A stretch of DNA of 64,000 nucleotides from Acidobacteriaceae bacterium (GTDB lineage Bacteria > Acidobacteriota > Terriglobia > Terriglobales > Acidobacteriaceae): positions 1 to 64,000 of the forward strand of contig DAIDGW010000147.1 of the NCBI GenBank assembly GCA_027452245.1, written 5' to 3'. The stretch's first letter is position 1. Every line of letters begins with the position of its first letter. The translations under genes were made by a program, and so were the position numbers. This document shows, in pieces, positions 56,494-64,000 of this stretch. Under the pieces are notes generated by a model. It worked only from the letters and a program-made list of their open reading frames with translations. It ran no database searches and was not told the DNA's origin.

Positions 56494-56730
56494 TCATTTC
56501 AACTTTCCATGTATGCGTTGCAGAGCTTGGCATTGCGGGCATGCGTTCCTTTTGGGACTCCAGGTGCTGCCGATGGCTACCCCGATGGCAATGCCGAGCG
56601 TCAACCAGATGGCGATGTGCCCGGCCATCACGCCGGCCACCGCGCCCAGAGCGGCTCCAAACGCAAGACCGAGACCGGTGCCTTTCGGCTTTGTGCTTGC
56701 ATTCTCGGTCGTCGGCGTCTTCTCGGACAT
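56494..56730 (-). CDS. Glycine-zipper membrane protein
   Basis: The start at 56730 follows GGAG. Two hydrophobic helices with small-residue packing (GLGLAFGAALGAVAGVMAG and LTLGIAIGVAIG) form a glycine-zipper hairpin; a CPQCQ pair and a basic tail lie at the end. Such proteins often help form oligomers or pores. Position between flotillin and pspA supports a role in the same membrane-stress complex. Confidence 0.7.
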   Translation of the reverse strand: MSEKTPTTENASTKPKGTGLGLAFGAALGAVAGVMAGHIAIWLTLGIAIGVAIGSTWSPKRNACPQCQALQRIHGKLK

Positions 56731-56831
56731 CGCATGCTCCACTGCTGCTGTTGCCAACATCGCCTTGCTCCCATTTCGAGATTCCCATGTCTCGCAACCT
56801 CGGCGAGACATGGGGCATTCCAGTTCGTTTA

Positions 56832-58271
56832 TCAATCGCCATTCACCAGGGGAGGCTTGGGAGCCTTATCGCCGATCTGGCGGACTTTGCCGAGCAGTTC
56901 ACCCAGAGGCATGCCCGAGAGCGTCTCAAACAGTGCCGGAACTTGCGCAGCCATTTTGGTAATGTCTCCGGTGATCTTGTTCATCCCGGCAGCATCGCCG
57001 TTTCCGGTCGACACGATCGTGATCTTATCGACATTTGCCAGCGGGCTGGCCAATGCTTTCACTACTTCCGGCAATCCAGTCAGCAGTTTGTCGACGACCG
57101 CAGCCTGGTTGTATTCCTGATAGGCCTCGGCTTTCACGTTCATCGCTTTGGCTTCCGCCTCGCCTTTCTTGAAGATGATCTCGGCTTCGGCTTCTCCCTG
57201 AGCGCGGATCGAGGAAGCGTGCCCCTCGGCTTCGACCATCAGACGCTGCTTTTCGGCAGCAGCGAGGGTTTCGATGCGCTGACGCTCGACCTCGGCCTGC
57301 TTCAACACGGTTGCGATCAGTTCTTTCTCGCGGCGATTGATCTCGGCTTCCTGCACCTTGACCTGTTGCTCTTTCTCGACCTGCTGCACCTTCACCTGTT
57401 CGGCGACAACCTGCTGCTGCATGATATTGGTCTGGATGTCATACGCCTTGTCGGCCTGTGCCTGCTGCCGCTTGGTGACTTCCTGGTACTGCGCTTTCTT
57501 GACTTCGAGATCGCGCTGCGCTTCGGCCTGTTTGGCAAGCGACGCAGTCTCGGCTGCAACCCGCTCCTGGTCGGCCTGGGCTTTCGCGACAGCCGCTTCC
57601 CGCTGCGCCAGCGCGCGCTTAATCGCCGTATCACGATCGGCTTCGGCAGCGGCCACATCGGCATCGCGCTTGATGCGGGCGACGTCGGGGCGTCCCATGT
57701 TGGTGATGTATTCGTTTTTGTCGCGGACTTCTTTGATCGTGAAGGAGATGACTTCCAGACCCATCTTGTTCATGTCGTCAGCGCAAGTGGAACGCATGCG
57801 ATCAGAAACCATCTCCGGTTGCTTAACGATCTCTTCGACCGTCAACTGTCCGATGATGCCGCGCAAGTGACCTTCCATCACCAGGCGGATCAGGCCTTGG
57901 CGCTCGTCGTCGGTCTTGGTAAGGAACTGCTCCGACGCGGTGAGAATCGATTCTGTGTCGGACTTCACCTTGATCTGCGCGACGGCCTCCACGGTCACCG
58001 CGACGCCTTGCTTAGTGTAAAGATCCTGCTGCGGAGCCACATCAAACGACATTAGCTCGAGCGAAAGTTCGCGGCAGACTTGCACCATGGGGAAGACCAT
58101 CGTGCCGTGTCCTTTGACCACACGAGTTCCGCCAAAGCCGTACACGATGAGTGCTTCATGCGGCCCGGCCTTGCGGTACAGCCTGGCCATGGTGCTGATG
58201 AGAAACAGAATCGCCATCAACCCCAAGCCAATCACGATCCAGATTTCAACAACGGTTGGTACTTGCAACAT
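56832..58271 (-). CDS. Flotillin (SPFH-domain protein)
   Basis: A hydrophobic N-terminal hairpin (residues 7-30) anchors the protein, followed by an SPFH domain (AGPHEALIVYGFGG, FPMVQVCRELSLELMSFDVAPQ) and a long alanine/glutamate-rich coiled coil (about 205-395, with EAEADRDTAIKRALAQREAAVA). The 479 residues and the GEAEAEAKAMNVKAEAYQ region match YuaG/FloT. It forms scaffolds in specific membrane domains. GGAGG stands before the ATG. It lies in the same direction as a NfeD-like partner, DUF1648 and pspA. Confidence 0.93.
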   Translation of the reverse strand: MLQVPTVVEIWIVIGLGLMAILFLISTMARLYRKAGPHEALIVYGFGGTRVVKGHGTMVFPMVQVCRELSLELMSFDVAPQQDLYTKQGVAVTVEAVAQIKVKSDTESILTASEQFLTKTDDERQGLIRLVMEGHLRGIIGQLTVEEIVKQPEMVSDRMRSTCADDMNKMGLEVISFTIKEVRDKNEYITNMGRPDVARIKRDADVAAAEADRDTAIKRALAQREAAVAKAQADQERVAAETASLAKQAEAQRDLEVKKAQYQEVTKRQQAQADKAYDIQTNIMQQQVVAEQVKVQQVEKEQQVKVQEAEINRREKELIATVLKQAEVERQRIETLAAAEKQRLMVEAEGHASSIRAQGEAEAEIIFKKGEAEAKAMNVKAEAYQEYNQAAVVDKLLTGLPEVVKALASPLANVDKITIVSTGNGDAAGMNKITGDITKMAAQVPALFETLSGMPLGELLGKVRQIGDKAPKPPLVNGD

Positions 58272-58347
58272 AAAACTCCCTCCTAAACCAGCTATGAGCG
58301 GTAATCTCTTTGCCGCCAGCTTGGAACTTTTCTGCGCATCCCGCCGG

Positions 58348-58749
58348 TCAGCGTCGCAAGGCTTCTGTTGTGACAAGGCACGACGAGGCTTGCGGTGGAT
58401 GGTCGAGGTTATAACGGAGCACCCAATGGTGCAATCCGCAGACGAATGCCAGCACCGCATAAAAGAAGACGAGCAACCCCCACGACATCAACTCAGTGGC
58501 CGCACGAGGCCCTGGCGAGCGGCGCACGAGGAAGCTGATCACGGTGAAGACCACCAGCATGAAAAGAACAACGAGCACCGAGAAATCAACCGAACTTTCG
58601 CGCGTAGTCCAGCCGTTGGGATTCCAGTTGGCATCAAAGTGCACCGCCATGCGGTGCGGCAGACGATCCCACACCAGCCACGAATCGAGAAAGGTGACGG
58701 GAAGCACCAGCCACATCAGCAGAGTCGCCCATGCGTAACGCGTCTTCAT
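58348..58749 (-). CDS. DUF1648 membrane protein
   Basis: Four hydrophobic segments in 133 residues and the LPHRMAVHFDANWNPNGW segment identify DUF1648, found in bacterial membrane proteins of unknown role. The ATG at 58749 is seven bases from the upstream NfeD stop. GGGAGAG is present upstream. It belongs to the flotillin operon. Confidence 0.82.
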   Translation of the reverse strand: MKTRYAWATLLMWLVLPVTFLDSWLVWDRLPHRMAVHFDANWNPNGWTTRESSVDFSVLVVLFMLVVFTVISFLVRRSPGPRAATELMSWGLLVFFYAVLAFVCGLHHWVLRYNLDHPPQASSCLVTTEALRR

Positions 58750-58755
58750 TCGTAG

Positions 58756-59388
58756 TCACTCTCCCTCTGATAAATCACTCCATAGCCGCACATACGCCAG
58801 GCCGCGCTCATAACGTGTGACGACCACTTCGCTGCCCTTGGGGATGGCCTTGCCGTCATCACTGCGAGCACCGCAGACGCGGCGAGTTCCCATCTGCGAG
58901 TACAACAACTCGCCCGTGCCACCTTCGCGGATGGGGCTGCAGATCGAACCCAGCACTCCGACCATCTCGTAATCGGCAGGGTCCATGAATTCTTCTCGCG
59001 AAATCAGGACTTTGCTCATGAACAAGAACACAATCCCGCCGCCGACCAGGCCGACGCAGATGGATACGATGAGTTCGAAACCTACCCACAGGCTCGAGTA
59101 CCGCGTCAGCAGAAACCCTGCCCCGCCAAACCAGGCAATGAACGCCATAAAGCTCATGAAATTGAAGGGCGAGATTTCCCCAGCCTGGCCGCGAACCGCA
59201 CCGCGAGCGCCAGTACCATGCTGTCCGATGCCAGCATGGACGTGCGCCCCGACATGGCCGTGCAGATGCGGCGGATGCATCCGATGCCCAATGCGGAAGC
59301 TTCCAAAGACAAAAGACAGGAAGCTGAAGCAAAAGCCAACTGCGAAGCAGACCAGATAGAAATCCGCCCAGGTAAACAGGTGAGTCAT
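58756..59388 (-). CDS. NfeD-like membrane protein with OB fold
   Basis: Three or four hydrophobic segments (about 10-28, 70-95, 97-125) precede a C-terminal OB fold with GVLGSICSPIREGGTGELLY and VVVTRYERGLAYVRLWSDL, the NfeD/YuaF signature. Such proteins pair with flotillin. A His-rich loop (HLHGHVGAHVHAGIGQHG, about 40-57) between the first and second helices is unusual and could bind a metal. The start overlaps the XRE stop by ATGA. Confidence 0.85.
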   Translation of the reverse strand: MTHLFTWADFYLVCFAVGFCFSFLSFVFGSFRIGHRMHPPHLHGHVGAHVHAGIGQHGTGARGAVRGQAGEISPFNFMSFMAFIAWFGGAGFLLTRYSSLWVGFELIVSICVGLVGGGIVFLFMSKVLISREEFMDPADYEMVGVLGSICSPIREGGTGELLYSQMGTRRVCGARSDDGKAIPKGSEVVVTRYERGLAYVRLWSDLSEGE

Positions 59389-59888
59389 CGAATTCGCCTC
59401 CCCTCCCCAGTGCGTCGACTGCTTTCCGGCTGCAAGGCTTCAAACAGGCGGTCCGCTAGTCCAGGAGTTTCCAGAATCGCACCAAGAAGCAGCAGGCAAC
59501 GGCGCGTGTCCTTTTCTCGCGCGCACTTGATCAGCACATTGCTCAACTCCGGATCGCTGGCGAAACGCTCTGACCCTTGCAGAAGCCAGACATCGAGCTT
59601 GCCTTCCGTAGTGCGAAGATCGGAGGTTAATTCCGTTTGGTAGCCTTCCGGATCGTCTACCAGAAATCCCGGATGCACCTTGAAAAACTTTGCGAGTAGA
59701 GCTCGCGAGGACTGCGTCATGTGCGGCCGCGATCCACTTTCGATTTGGGACAGGTACGACTGACTGATGCTCTTGCCCAACTCCTTCTTGATTGCGGCAA
59801 CGATTTCCAGCTGTGTCATGGGACGCCCCAGTCCCCGAAGAGACCCCTCGACTTCGCGCAAATACCGGATTTTCTCGCTCAATTTCAT
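59385..59888 (-). CDS. XRE-family transcriptional regulator of the flotillin/PspA cluster
   Basis: A helix-turn-helix of the Xre type occupies about residues 5-75 (LREVEGSLRG, MTQLEIVAAIKKELG and SQSYLSQIESGSRPH). A dimerisation or ligand part follows with LDVWLLQGSERF. As the first gene of the leftward operon it probably regulates itself: the promoter in front has its -10 inside a perfect inverted repeat. It lies about 10 bases downstream of the predicted transcription start, so the leader is very short. Confidence 0.85.
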   Translation of the reverse strand: MKLSEKIRYLREVEGSLRGLGRPMTQLEIVAAIKKELGKSISQSYLSQIESGSRPHMTQSSRALLAKFFKVHPGFLVDDPEGYQTELTSDLRTTEGKLDVWLLQGSERFASDPELSNVLIKCAREKDTRRCLLLLGAILETPGLADRLFEALQPESSRRTGEGRRIR

Positions 59889-59895
59889 ATCTCAG

Positions 59896-59934
59896 ATTGC
59901 AATAGTTATATTGCAATATGTAATTATATGTCAA
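59896..59934 (-). promoter_or_regulatory. Promoter and operator of the flotillin/PspA operon
   Basis: Read leftward, TTGACA (59934-59929) and TATAAC (59910-59905) are separated by 18 bases. The -10 is embedded in an exact inverted repeat with nine-base arms (ATTGCAATA and TATTGCAAT, spacer four bases; 59896-59917). The symmetric site fits binding by the dimeric XRE regulator encoded immediately downstream and would block polymerase. The start would be near 59898, so the leader is about ten bases. Confidence 0.75.
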
Positions 59935-60213
59935 GAAATATAAACCTCATTTTTTCAAGTAAATACAGCGACTGGAACCGGATCAGTTGGTCACGCCTGA
60001 TGCATCCTGCGAGAGACTCCAGCCATAGGGATTGACTCCAGGGTGTAGGATGACGGAATCAAACTTGGGTTACGGCGCTAGATGACGAACGCGAAACACC
60101 AAGGATCTTTCTGGGGGCTCCGTATCCACGCCGCGGGATTCGTCCTCAAGTCGGCGATCGAATCAGTGAACATAAGCCGGGTGGCGATCTCAAGAAAGTC
60201 GAGGGGAACCGCA

Positions 60214-60669
60214 ATGAGATTCACGGACACGGTGCACACAATTTTGCACAAAAAGGAAAACAGCCGAGTACTTTCGATCCGGCCTGAGCAGTCGGTCTAC
60301 GAGGCTATTGAAAAGATGGCAATCGAAGGAGTGGGCGCGTTGTTGGTGATCTCCGACGGCACACTCCTAGGCATCATGTCCGAGAGGGATTACGCTCGCA
60401 AAGTGATTCTGAAAGGGCGCTCCTCAAAGGAGACAGCGGTGAGCGAGATCATGAGTTCGCCTGTATTTAGCGTAACTCCGAAACACACTATTGATGAGTG
60501 CATGAGCATGATGACGAGCGGTCGCTTTCGGCACCTTCCTGTGGTGCATGAAAATGGTGATGTGATGGGCATCGTGTCCATGGGCGATTTGGTGAAATGG
60601 GTGATTTCGGGACAGGCTCAGCACATTGAGGAGTTGGAGGGCTACATCGCCGGGGACTACCCGAGATGA
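60214..60669 (+). CDS. Two-CBS-domain protein
   Basis: The 151-residue product has two CBS repeats: [28 protein letters not shown] and [33 protein letters not shown] pairs bind adenine nucleotides and sense energy status. The ATG at 60214 has GAGGGG seven bases upstream; an upstream extension lacks family support. The gene is monocistronic. Similar single-domain CBS proteins in other bacteria have unknown partners. Confidence 0.9.
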   Translation: MRFTDTVHTILHKKENSRVLSIRPEQSVYEAIEKMAIEGVGALLVISDGTLLGIMSERDYARKVILKGRSSKETAVSEIMSSPVFSVTPKHTIDECMSMMTSGRFRHLPVVHENGDVMGIVSMGDLVKWVISGQAQHIEELEGYIAGDYPR

Positions 60670-60842
60670 GTGTCAGGCTTTCTTCCGACGACGGGCGGTG
60701 ATGCCAGCGCGAATCCGCCTGAAAAGCTGCCGCGATCACTATGCTGTAACAACTTCCCCTATTTCGCATTCTTTTATTGAGCTGTCCGCATGCGAATTGT
60801 GACAGAGATGAGAATCGCCGTGCAGAAGGAGAAATCGAGACG

Positions 60843-61367
60843 ATGGCTGAGCACCAGAAGCATGCATTTGCAGAGATGGATCGGGAGGATCTATTACGCG
60901 CCCTCGAGATGTTCGCCAAAAACTGGCTGGCGCACGACGGTTGCTGGTTTCTGGCCGCGGAGGAGCGCTATGGGATGCCAAGCGCGATTGATCTGGACGC
61001 TCAATCATGGAAGAGGTTTGCTGGCGCGGAAGCAAGACGCATCATGACGACTTTCAATCTAGGATCGGGCGGCGGTCTTGCTGCCCTTGAAAAAGCATTG
61101 AACCTGAGGCTCTATGCGGTTATCAACTCGCAAAGAACCGAGTGGTCCGAGGATCGCAGGCGGCTGCGTTTCTTCATGGATGCTTGCCGGGTACAGGACA
61201 CCAGACTTCAGAAGGGCCTCTCCAATTTCCCCTGCAAGTCTGTGGGCGAGGTAGAGTTCGAGACATTTGCTGCGACCATCGATCCCCGGATTCGCACCAC
61301 CTGTCTCCACTGTCCGCCCGACGCAAAGCCAGGTCAGTACTGCGGATGGGAATTCACATTGGAGTAA
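60843..61367 (+). CDS. DUF6125-like cytosolic protein
   Basis: The family is suggested by FAKNWLAHDGCWFLAAEERYG and AIDLDAQSWKRFAGAEARRIM near the N-terminus. A later CKSVGEVEFETFAATIDPRIRTTCLHCPPD segment has cysteines that may bind a metal. Length 174 is plausible. The start at 60843 has AAGGAG upstream. Function is unknown and family naming is from memory. Confidence 0.6.
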   Translation: MAEHQKHAFAEMDREDLLRALEMFAKNWLAHDGCWFLAAEERYGMPSAIDLDAQSWKRFAGAEARRIMTTFNLGSGGGLAALEKALNLRLYAVINSQRTEWSEDRRRLRFFMDACRVQDTRLQKGLSNFPCKSVGEVEFETFAATIDPRIRTTCLHCPPDAKPGQYCGWEFTLE

Positions 61368-61445
61368 TGTGTTCCACGGAATGGCTGCCGACTTCCCCGT
61401 AACGAATTCCCTACATCTTGCATTTATCTGGCGAGGAAATGGAGC

Positions 61446-61904
61446 ATGAGCCCAAGCTATACATTTGAATCTTCAGCTCGCTGGACTAGGGGGAGGCGAG
61501 GGGTGGTCAAGGGCCACGATGTCGATCCAGCAATGGACTTCTCGGCACCTCCGCAGTTTCAGGGAACGGCAGGTGTATGGAGCCCGGAACATTTTTTTAC
61601 AGCGGCGGTAGCCACTTGCTTCATCACGACATTCCAAGCCATCGCAGAAATATCGAAGTTTTCCACCGGCAGCCTGGAAGTTTCAGTTGCGGGCCAAGTG
61701 GAAAAAGAGGAAGGCGGATTCAGGTTCACGCGGCTGGCCGTGCGGCCTACGCTCACAATTGATAGTGAATCTGACAGGGAGCGAGGAACACGTCTCTTAG
61801 AGAAAGCAGAACGCGCATGCCTGGTATCCCGCTCTCTACAGAGCCAGATTGTTTTTGAACCGCAAGTATTAGTGGCTCCTGCGGCAGGTGCTGTCGAGGC
61901 TTGA
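61446..61904 (+). CDS. OsmC-family peroxiredoxin-like protein
   Basis: The 152-residue protein has the OsmC/Ohr pattern: an early FSAPPQFQGTAGVWSPEHFFTAAVATCFITTFQAIAEIS, with the peroxidatic cysteine in TCF, and a second Cys in AERACLVSRSL. These proteins reduce organic hydroperoxides with the two cysteines. GGAAATGGAGC precedes the ATG. It is close to the FmdB-type zinc-ribbon gene. Confidence 0.85.
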   Translation: MSPSYTFESSARWTRGRRGVVKGHDVDPAMDFSAPPQFQGTAGVWSPEHFFTAAVATCFITTFQAIAEISKFSTGSLEVSVAGQVEKEEGGFRFTRLAVRPTLTIDSESDRERGTRLLEKAERACLVSRSLQSQIVFEPQVLVAPAAGAVEA

Positions 61905-61946
61905 ACAGGAAACGTGGTTGTATCATTGTGAAAACGAACGATAACT

Positions 61947-62126
61947 ATGCCTCTTTACGAGTACCAGTGCCGGAATTGCGGGAAGGCTTTCGAACAGCTC
62001 CGACGTATGAAGGATGCAGACAGCGACATCGAATGTCCGCAGTGTCATTCCTCCAACATTGAGCGGAAGTTTTCTGGCTTCTCCGCGGGCGGATGCGGCT
62101 CATCAGGTTCGCGGGGATTCACTTGA
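61947..62126 (+). CDS. FmdB-type zinc-ribbon protein
   Basis: A 59-residue protein with the canonical start MPLYEYQCRNCGKAFE and a second CPQC pair, four zinc cysteines in total. The C-terminus is Gly/Ser-rich (GGCGSSGSRG). Members are often called putative regulatory proteins, with no proven function. The frame lies between the OsmC and STAS genes. Confidence 0.9.
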   Translation: MPLYEYQCRNCGKAFEQLRRMKDADSDIECPQCHSSNIERKFSGFSAGGCGSSGSRGFT

Positions 62127-62214
62127 GCGCGCTAAACGCGACCGGTGGTCGCGACGAGCCGAATCTCAATTTCGTGTAAGGCCAGAAATGGCTCTGTGCC
62201 AAGTGACTGGCTAG

Positions 62215-62637
62215 CTAGTTGGTTCGGCAGCCGCACGGACGCAATGAAGATGGCAAGATCGCGCATATCAAGCGACACAATCGATGCGGTGAATCCCAGC
62301 GTTCAGCGCAATCTGTCAAGTGTAGCCGCCTCCAGAGGCCAGCTGTGAAATGCGAGACTCCGGGAATATCGCAGGCCAAGTCTTCCACGAACGGACGAAC
62401 ATTGGGATGAGCATACCCGAATCTGACTCCTGCGCTGGCAAGCCAAGCCAAGGTGCGACGGCCGGCCTCGTCAAGCTCCGTAACATCTCCCAAGTCGAGA
62501 ATCGCCTTCCGATCTTTCAATCTGCTTCGCACCTCAGCCCAACGTTCGGTGAGCAGGGGTACGGTTTCGCCGGTGAGGTTTCCTTCCAGCCTCATCTTTA
62601 CGGAAGTTGGTTCGTCGAAAATCAGGATTCGCAACAT
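62215..62637 (-). CDS. STAS-domain protein (anti-anti-sigma-like)
   Basis: The STAS signature is visible: KMRLEGNLTGETVPLLTERW, then DRKAILDLGDVTELDEAGRRTLAWLASAGV. The phosphorylatable serine or threonine of classical anti-anti-sigma factors normally stands after the beta-strand in D-x-S, but here the corresponding text is DEAG, with no Ser, so it may be a structural variant. The 140-residue length is larger than usual (about 110). Its ATG shares the CATG with the start of the frame on the other strand. The last about 30 residues look atypical. Confidence 0.75.
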   Translation of the reverse strand: MLRILIFDEPTSVKMRLEGNLTGETVPLLTERWAEVRSRLKDRKAILDLGDVTELDEAGRRTLAWLASAGVRFGYAHPNVRPFVEDLACDIPGVSHFTAGLWRRLHLTDCAERWDSPHRLCRLICAILPSSLRPCGCRTN

Positions 62638-62860
62638 GACTGAGCCCCCTAAAGGGAGAAATGCAAATTCGAATCGTTTGTTACAAGTCTCACAAGCGGG
62701 GTCCAGTAACGATGGCCGAGAGGTACCCTGCGAAGTGGACGGTCATAATGATCCCGTTCGCTTCGGGCGCATCATTTGCCGGCACAAAGGAGTTAAAGCT
62801 GAACGCCAAGTCATGACTGGGAGATCTATTGAATTGCCCCGGAGAATGGCCGAACAATGA
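62636..62860 (+). CDS. Possible small protein coupled to the TauE gene
   Basis: A 74-codon frame ends with TGA overlapping the ATG of the permease (ATGA at 62857-62860). The text HNDPVRFGRIICRHKGVKAERQV looks protein-like. The start ATG, however, shares its bases with the STAS start on the other strand (CATG at 62635-62638), leaving no room for a ribosome-binding site, so the real start could be elsewhere or the frame could be spurious. Confidence 0.35.
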   Translation: MTEPPKGRNANSNRLLQVSQAGSSNDGREVPCEVDGHNDPVRFGRIICRHKGVKAERQVMTGRSIELPRRMAEQ

Positions 62861-63627
62861 TCCTGCGATATCTGGGAGCACTGGTCACGGGGGTAATCAT
62901 CGGTTTTCTTGGAGGCTTGTTCGGCAAGGGCGGTAGTGCTGTCGCTACTCCCCTACTCAGTCTCATAGGCTTTCCCGGATTCATCGCCGTCGCCTCGCCT
63001 TTACCTGCCACTGTGCCAAGCACCATGGTAGCGTCCGCGCAATATTGGCGGTCTCAACTGCTGGATTGGGAGATTGTGTGGTGGAGCATTGGGGTAGGCA
63101 CTCCAGCGATTGTTGTTGGCTCGTTCCTCTCTTACGTCGTCGGGGCGCGGCCGTTGCTTTCAATGACGGGAGTTCTAGTACTTATCTTTGGCATCTCTTT
63201 TCTCTTTTTTCCCAAAGATCTCTCCTTAGCGAGAGCGGCGATCGACAATCCGGAAGAGCGCCGGCCGCGCTACTGGCGAGCAAGACTCATCGGAGTCGCA
63301 ACGTTTGTGGGACTAATCTCAGGGCTGCTGGCAAATGCGGGAGGATTTCTCTTGGTGCCGAGCTACACACAATTTCTGAAGCAGCCAATGAAGAAAGCCT
63401 TCGCCTGCTCGCTGGCAGTTTCCACTGTTCTGGCGCTGCCAGGCACCGTCGTTCATGCGTATCTCGGTCATATTTCCTGGCTCGTTACCGGTTTAGTAGC
63501 GCTCGGCGCAATTCCTTTTTCTCATCTCGGGGCTCGCCTGGCCATCAAGACTCGAGCCGCGAAACTTGAGCGATGGTACGGCCTGGCATTGACCGGGCTG
63601 GGACTCTTCTTTCTATTTCAGGTCTGA
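62857..63627 (+). CDS. TauE/SafE-family membrane permease
   Basis: About eight transmembrane segments in 256 residues, with the family repeats GFLGGLFGKGGSAVATPLLSLIGFP near 15-40 and LLANAGGFLLVPSYTQFLKQP near 155-175. These proteins export sulfite, taurine-derived sulfonates or related anions. The ATG overlaps the stop of a small open frame. No sulfonate-metabolism genes are visible nearby, so the substrate is open. Confidence 0.9.
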   Translation: MILRYLGALVTGVIIGFLGGLFGKGGSAVATPLLSLIGFPGFIAVASPLPATVPSTMVASAQYWRSQLLDWEIVWWSIGVGTPAIVVGSFLSYVVGARPLLSMTGVLVLIFGISFLFFPKDLSLARAAIDNPEERRPRYWRARLIGVATFVGLISGLLANAGGFLLVPSYTQFLKQPMKKAFACSLAVSTVLALPGTVVHAYLGHISWLVTGLVALGAIPFSHLGARLAIKTRAAKLERWYGLALTGLGLFFLFQV

Positions 63628-63672
63628 GCATTCTTCGACTCCCTTGAGCCAAGCTGGATCCTGCGTCAAAAA

Positions 63673-63999
63673 CTATTTTGCTTCGTCGATAATCTCAAGC
63701 ACCGTACTTTCAACGGCACCCGCGATTTCCGTAATGTCAGAGTCGGGGTAGAAATCAACAAGGGCAGAAGGACGCATTGTGCTGATCTCCGTCTTGCCAT
63801 TTCTGGTATACACCGCAATTGGACACGGGAGCATCAAGGCAATACCAACGTCTTTTTTCAGCACTTCATTTGCGTACACCGCATTGCAGATTTCAACCAC
63901 CTTCAGCGGTTCGCGTGGAAACCCATTTTCTGCCAGTGTCCCGGCAAAGTCGTGCGTGTGGAGAACGTGGAAACCTTTTTCCGCTGCCTTCTGCTGAAC
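63673..63999 (-). CDS. DUF302-domain protein (5' end outside window)
   Basis: The visible 108 codons read leftward from the right edge and include FHVLHTHDFAGTLAENGFPREPLKVVEICNA and LPCPIAVYTRNGKTEISTMRP, typical of DUF302. The frame continues past the window edge, so the N-terminus is missing. It ends at 63673, 45 bases from the TauE stop. Confidence 0.85.
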   Translation of the reverse strand, partial: VQQKAAEKGFHVLHTHDFAGTLAENGFPREPLKVVEICNAVYANEVLKKDVGIALMLPCPIAVYTRNGKTEISTMRPSALVDFYPDSDITEIAGAVESTVLEIIDEAK

Positions 64000-64000
64000 C

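Overview
The window looks like chromosomal DNA of an acidobacterium of the Terriglobia type (Koribacter/Terriglobus-like); this is inferred from content, not from a search. The signs are a GC-rich genome with long antisense open frames, many secreted or lipoprotein-tagged proteins of unknown function, a secreted S53 (kumamolisin) protease, TolC-type outer-membrane proteins, LpxD/Lnt envelope biogenesis, a Ku protein, and GAF proteins with a Cys/Arg-Gly tail. I see no rRNA, tRNA, CRISPR array or intact mobile element.

Layout. 1-3.3 kb is accessory: the 5' end of an IS481-type transposase runs off the left edge inside an imperfect palindrome, followed by a secreted unknown protein, small membrane proteins, a frameshifted amidase-like remnant, and a 109-bp MITE with 19-bp terminal repeats and a 5-bp target duplication. 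3.3-9.8 kb holds an outer-membrane barrel, a family-2 glycosyltransferase and two tandem TolC paralogues. 10.2-13.1 kb has truA, a cupin, a DinB-like protein and a secreted propeller-like protein. 13.2-18.9 kb has the S53 protease, two secreted/membrane unknowns that collide at their 3' ends, a GAF protein and a Cys-rich protein. 19.1-30.2 kb has an HMGL/LeuA-family enzyme, a lipoprotein with five 279-bp tandem Ig-like repeats, an acetate/succinate CoA-transferase, an M3 metallopeptidase, and an M20 peptidase coupled to an amidohydrolase.

30.4-43.6 kb carries a DegP/HtrA protease with a recognisable promoter, a peptidoglycan-binding-domain protein, a membrane MutS-like ATPase, a PHP tyrosine phosphatase (CpsB type), a propeller lipoprotein, Ku, a diguanylate cyclase and a DinB/YfiT protein, a DUF218 protein and a Sua5/YrdC protein. 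43.8-54.2 kb is mostly housekeeping: a TrmH-type methyltransferase, rarA, a GAF-SpoIIE phosphatase, a CoA-binding protein, an unknown protein, an HD hydrolase, prfB with its programmed +1 frameshift, lnt, a MobB-like P-loop protein and lpxD.

54.3-59.9 kb contains a leftward membrane-stress cluster: XRE regulator, NfeD-like protein, DUF1648 protein, flotillin, glycine-zipper protein and PspA. It is preceded by a sigma70-type promoter whose -10 lies inside a perfect inverted repeat, suggesting autoregulation. 60.2-64 kb holds a CBS protein, a DUF6125-like protein, OsmC, an FmdB zinc ribbon, a STAS protein, a TauE/SafE permease and a DUF302 protein cut by the right edge.
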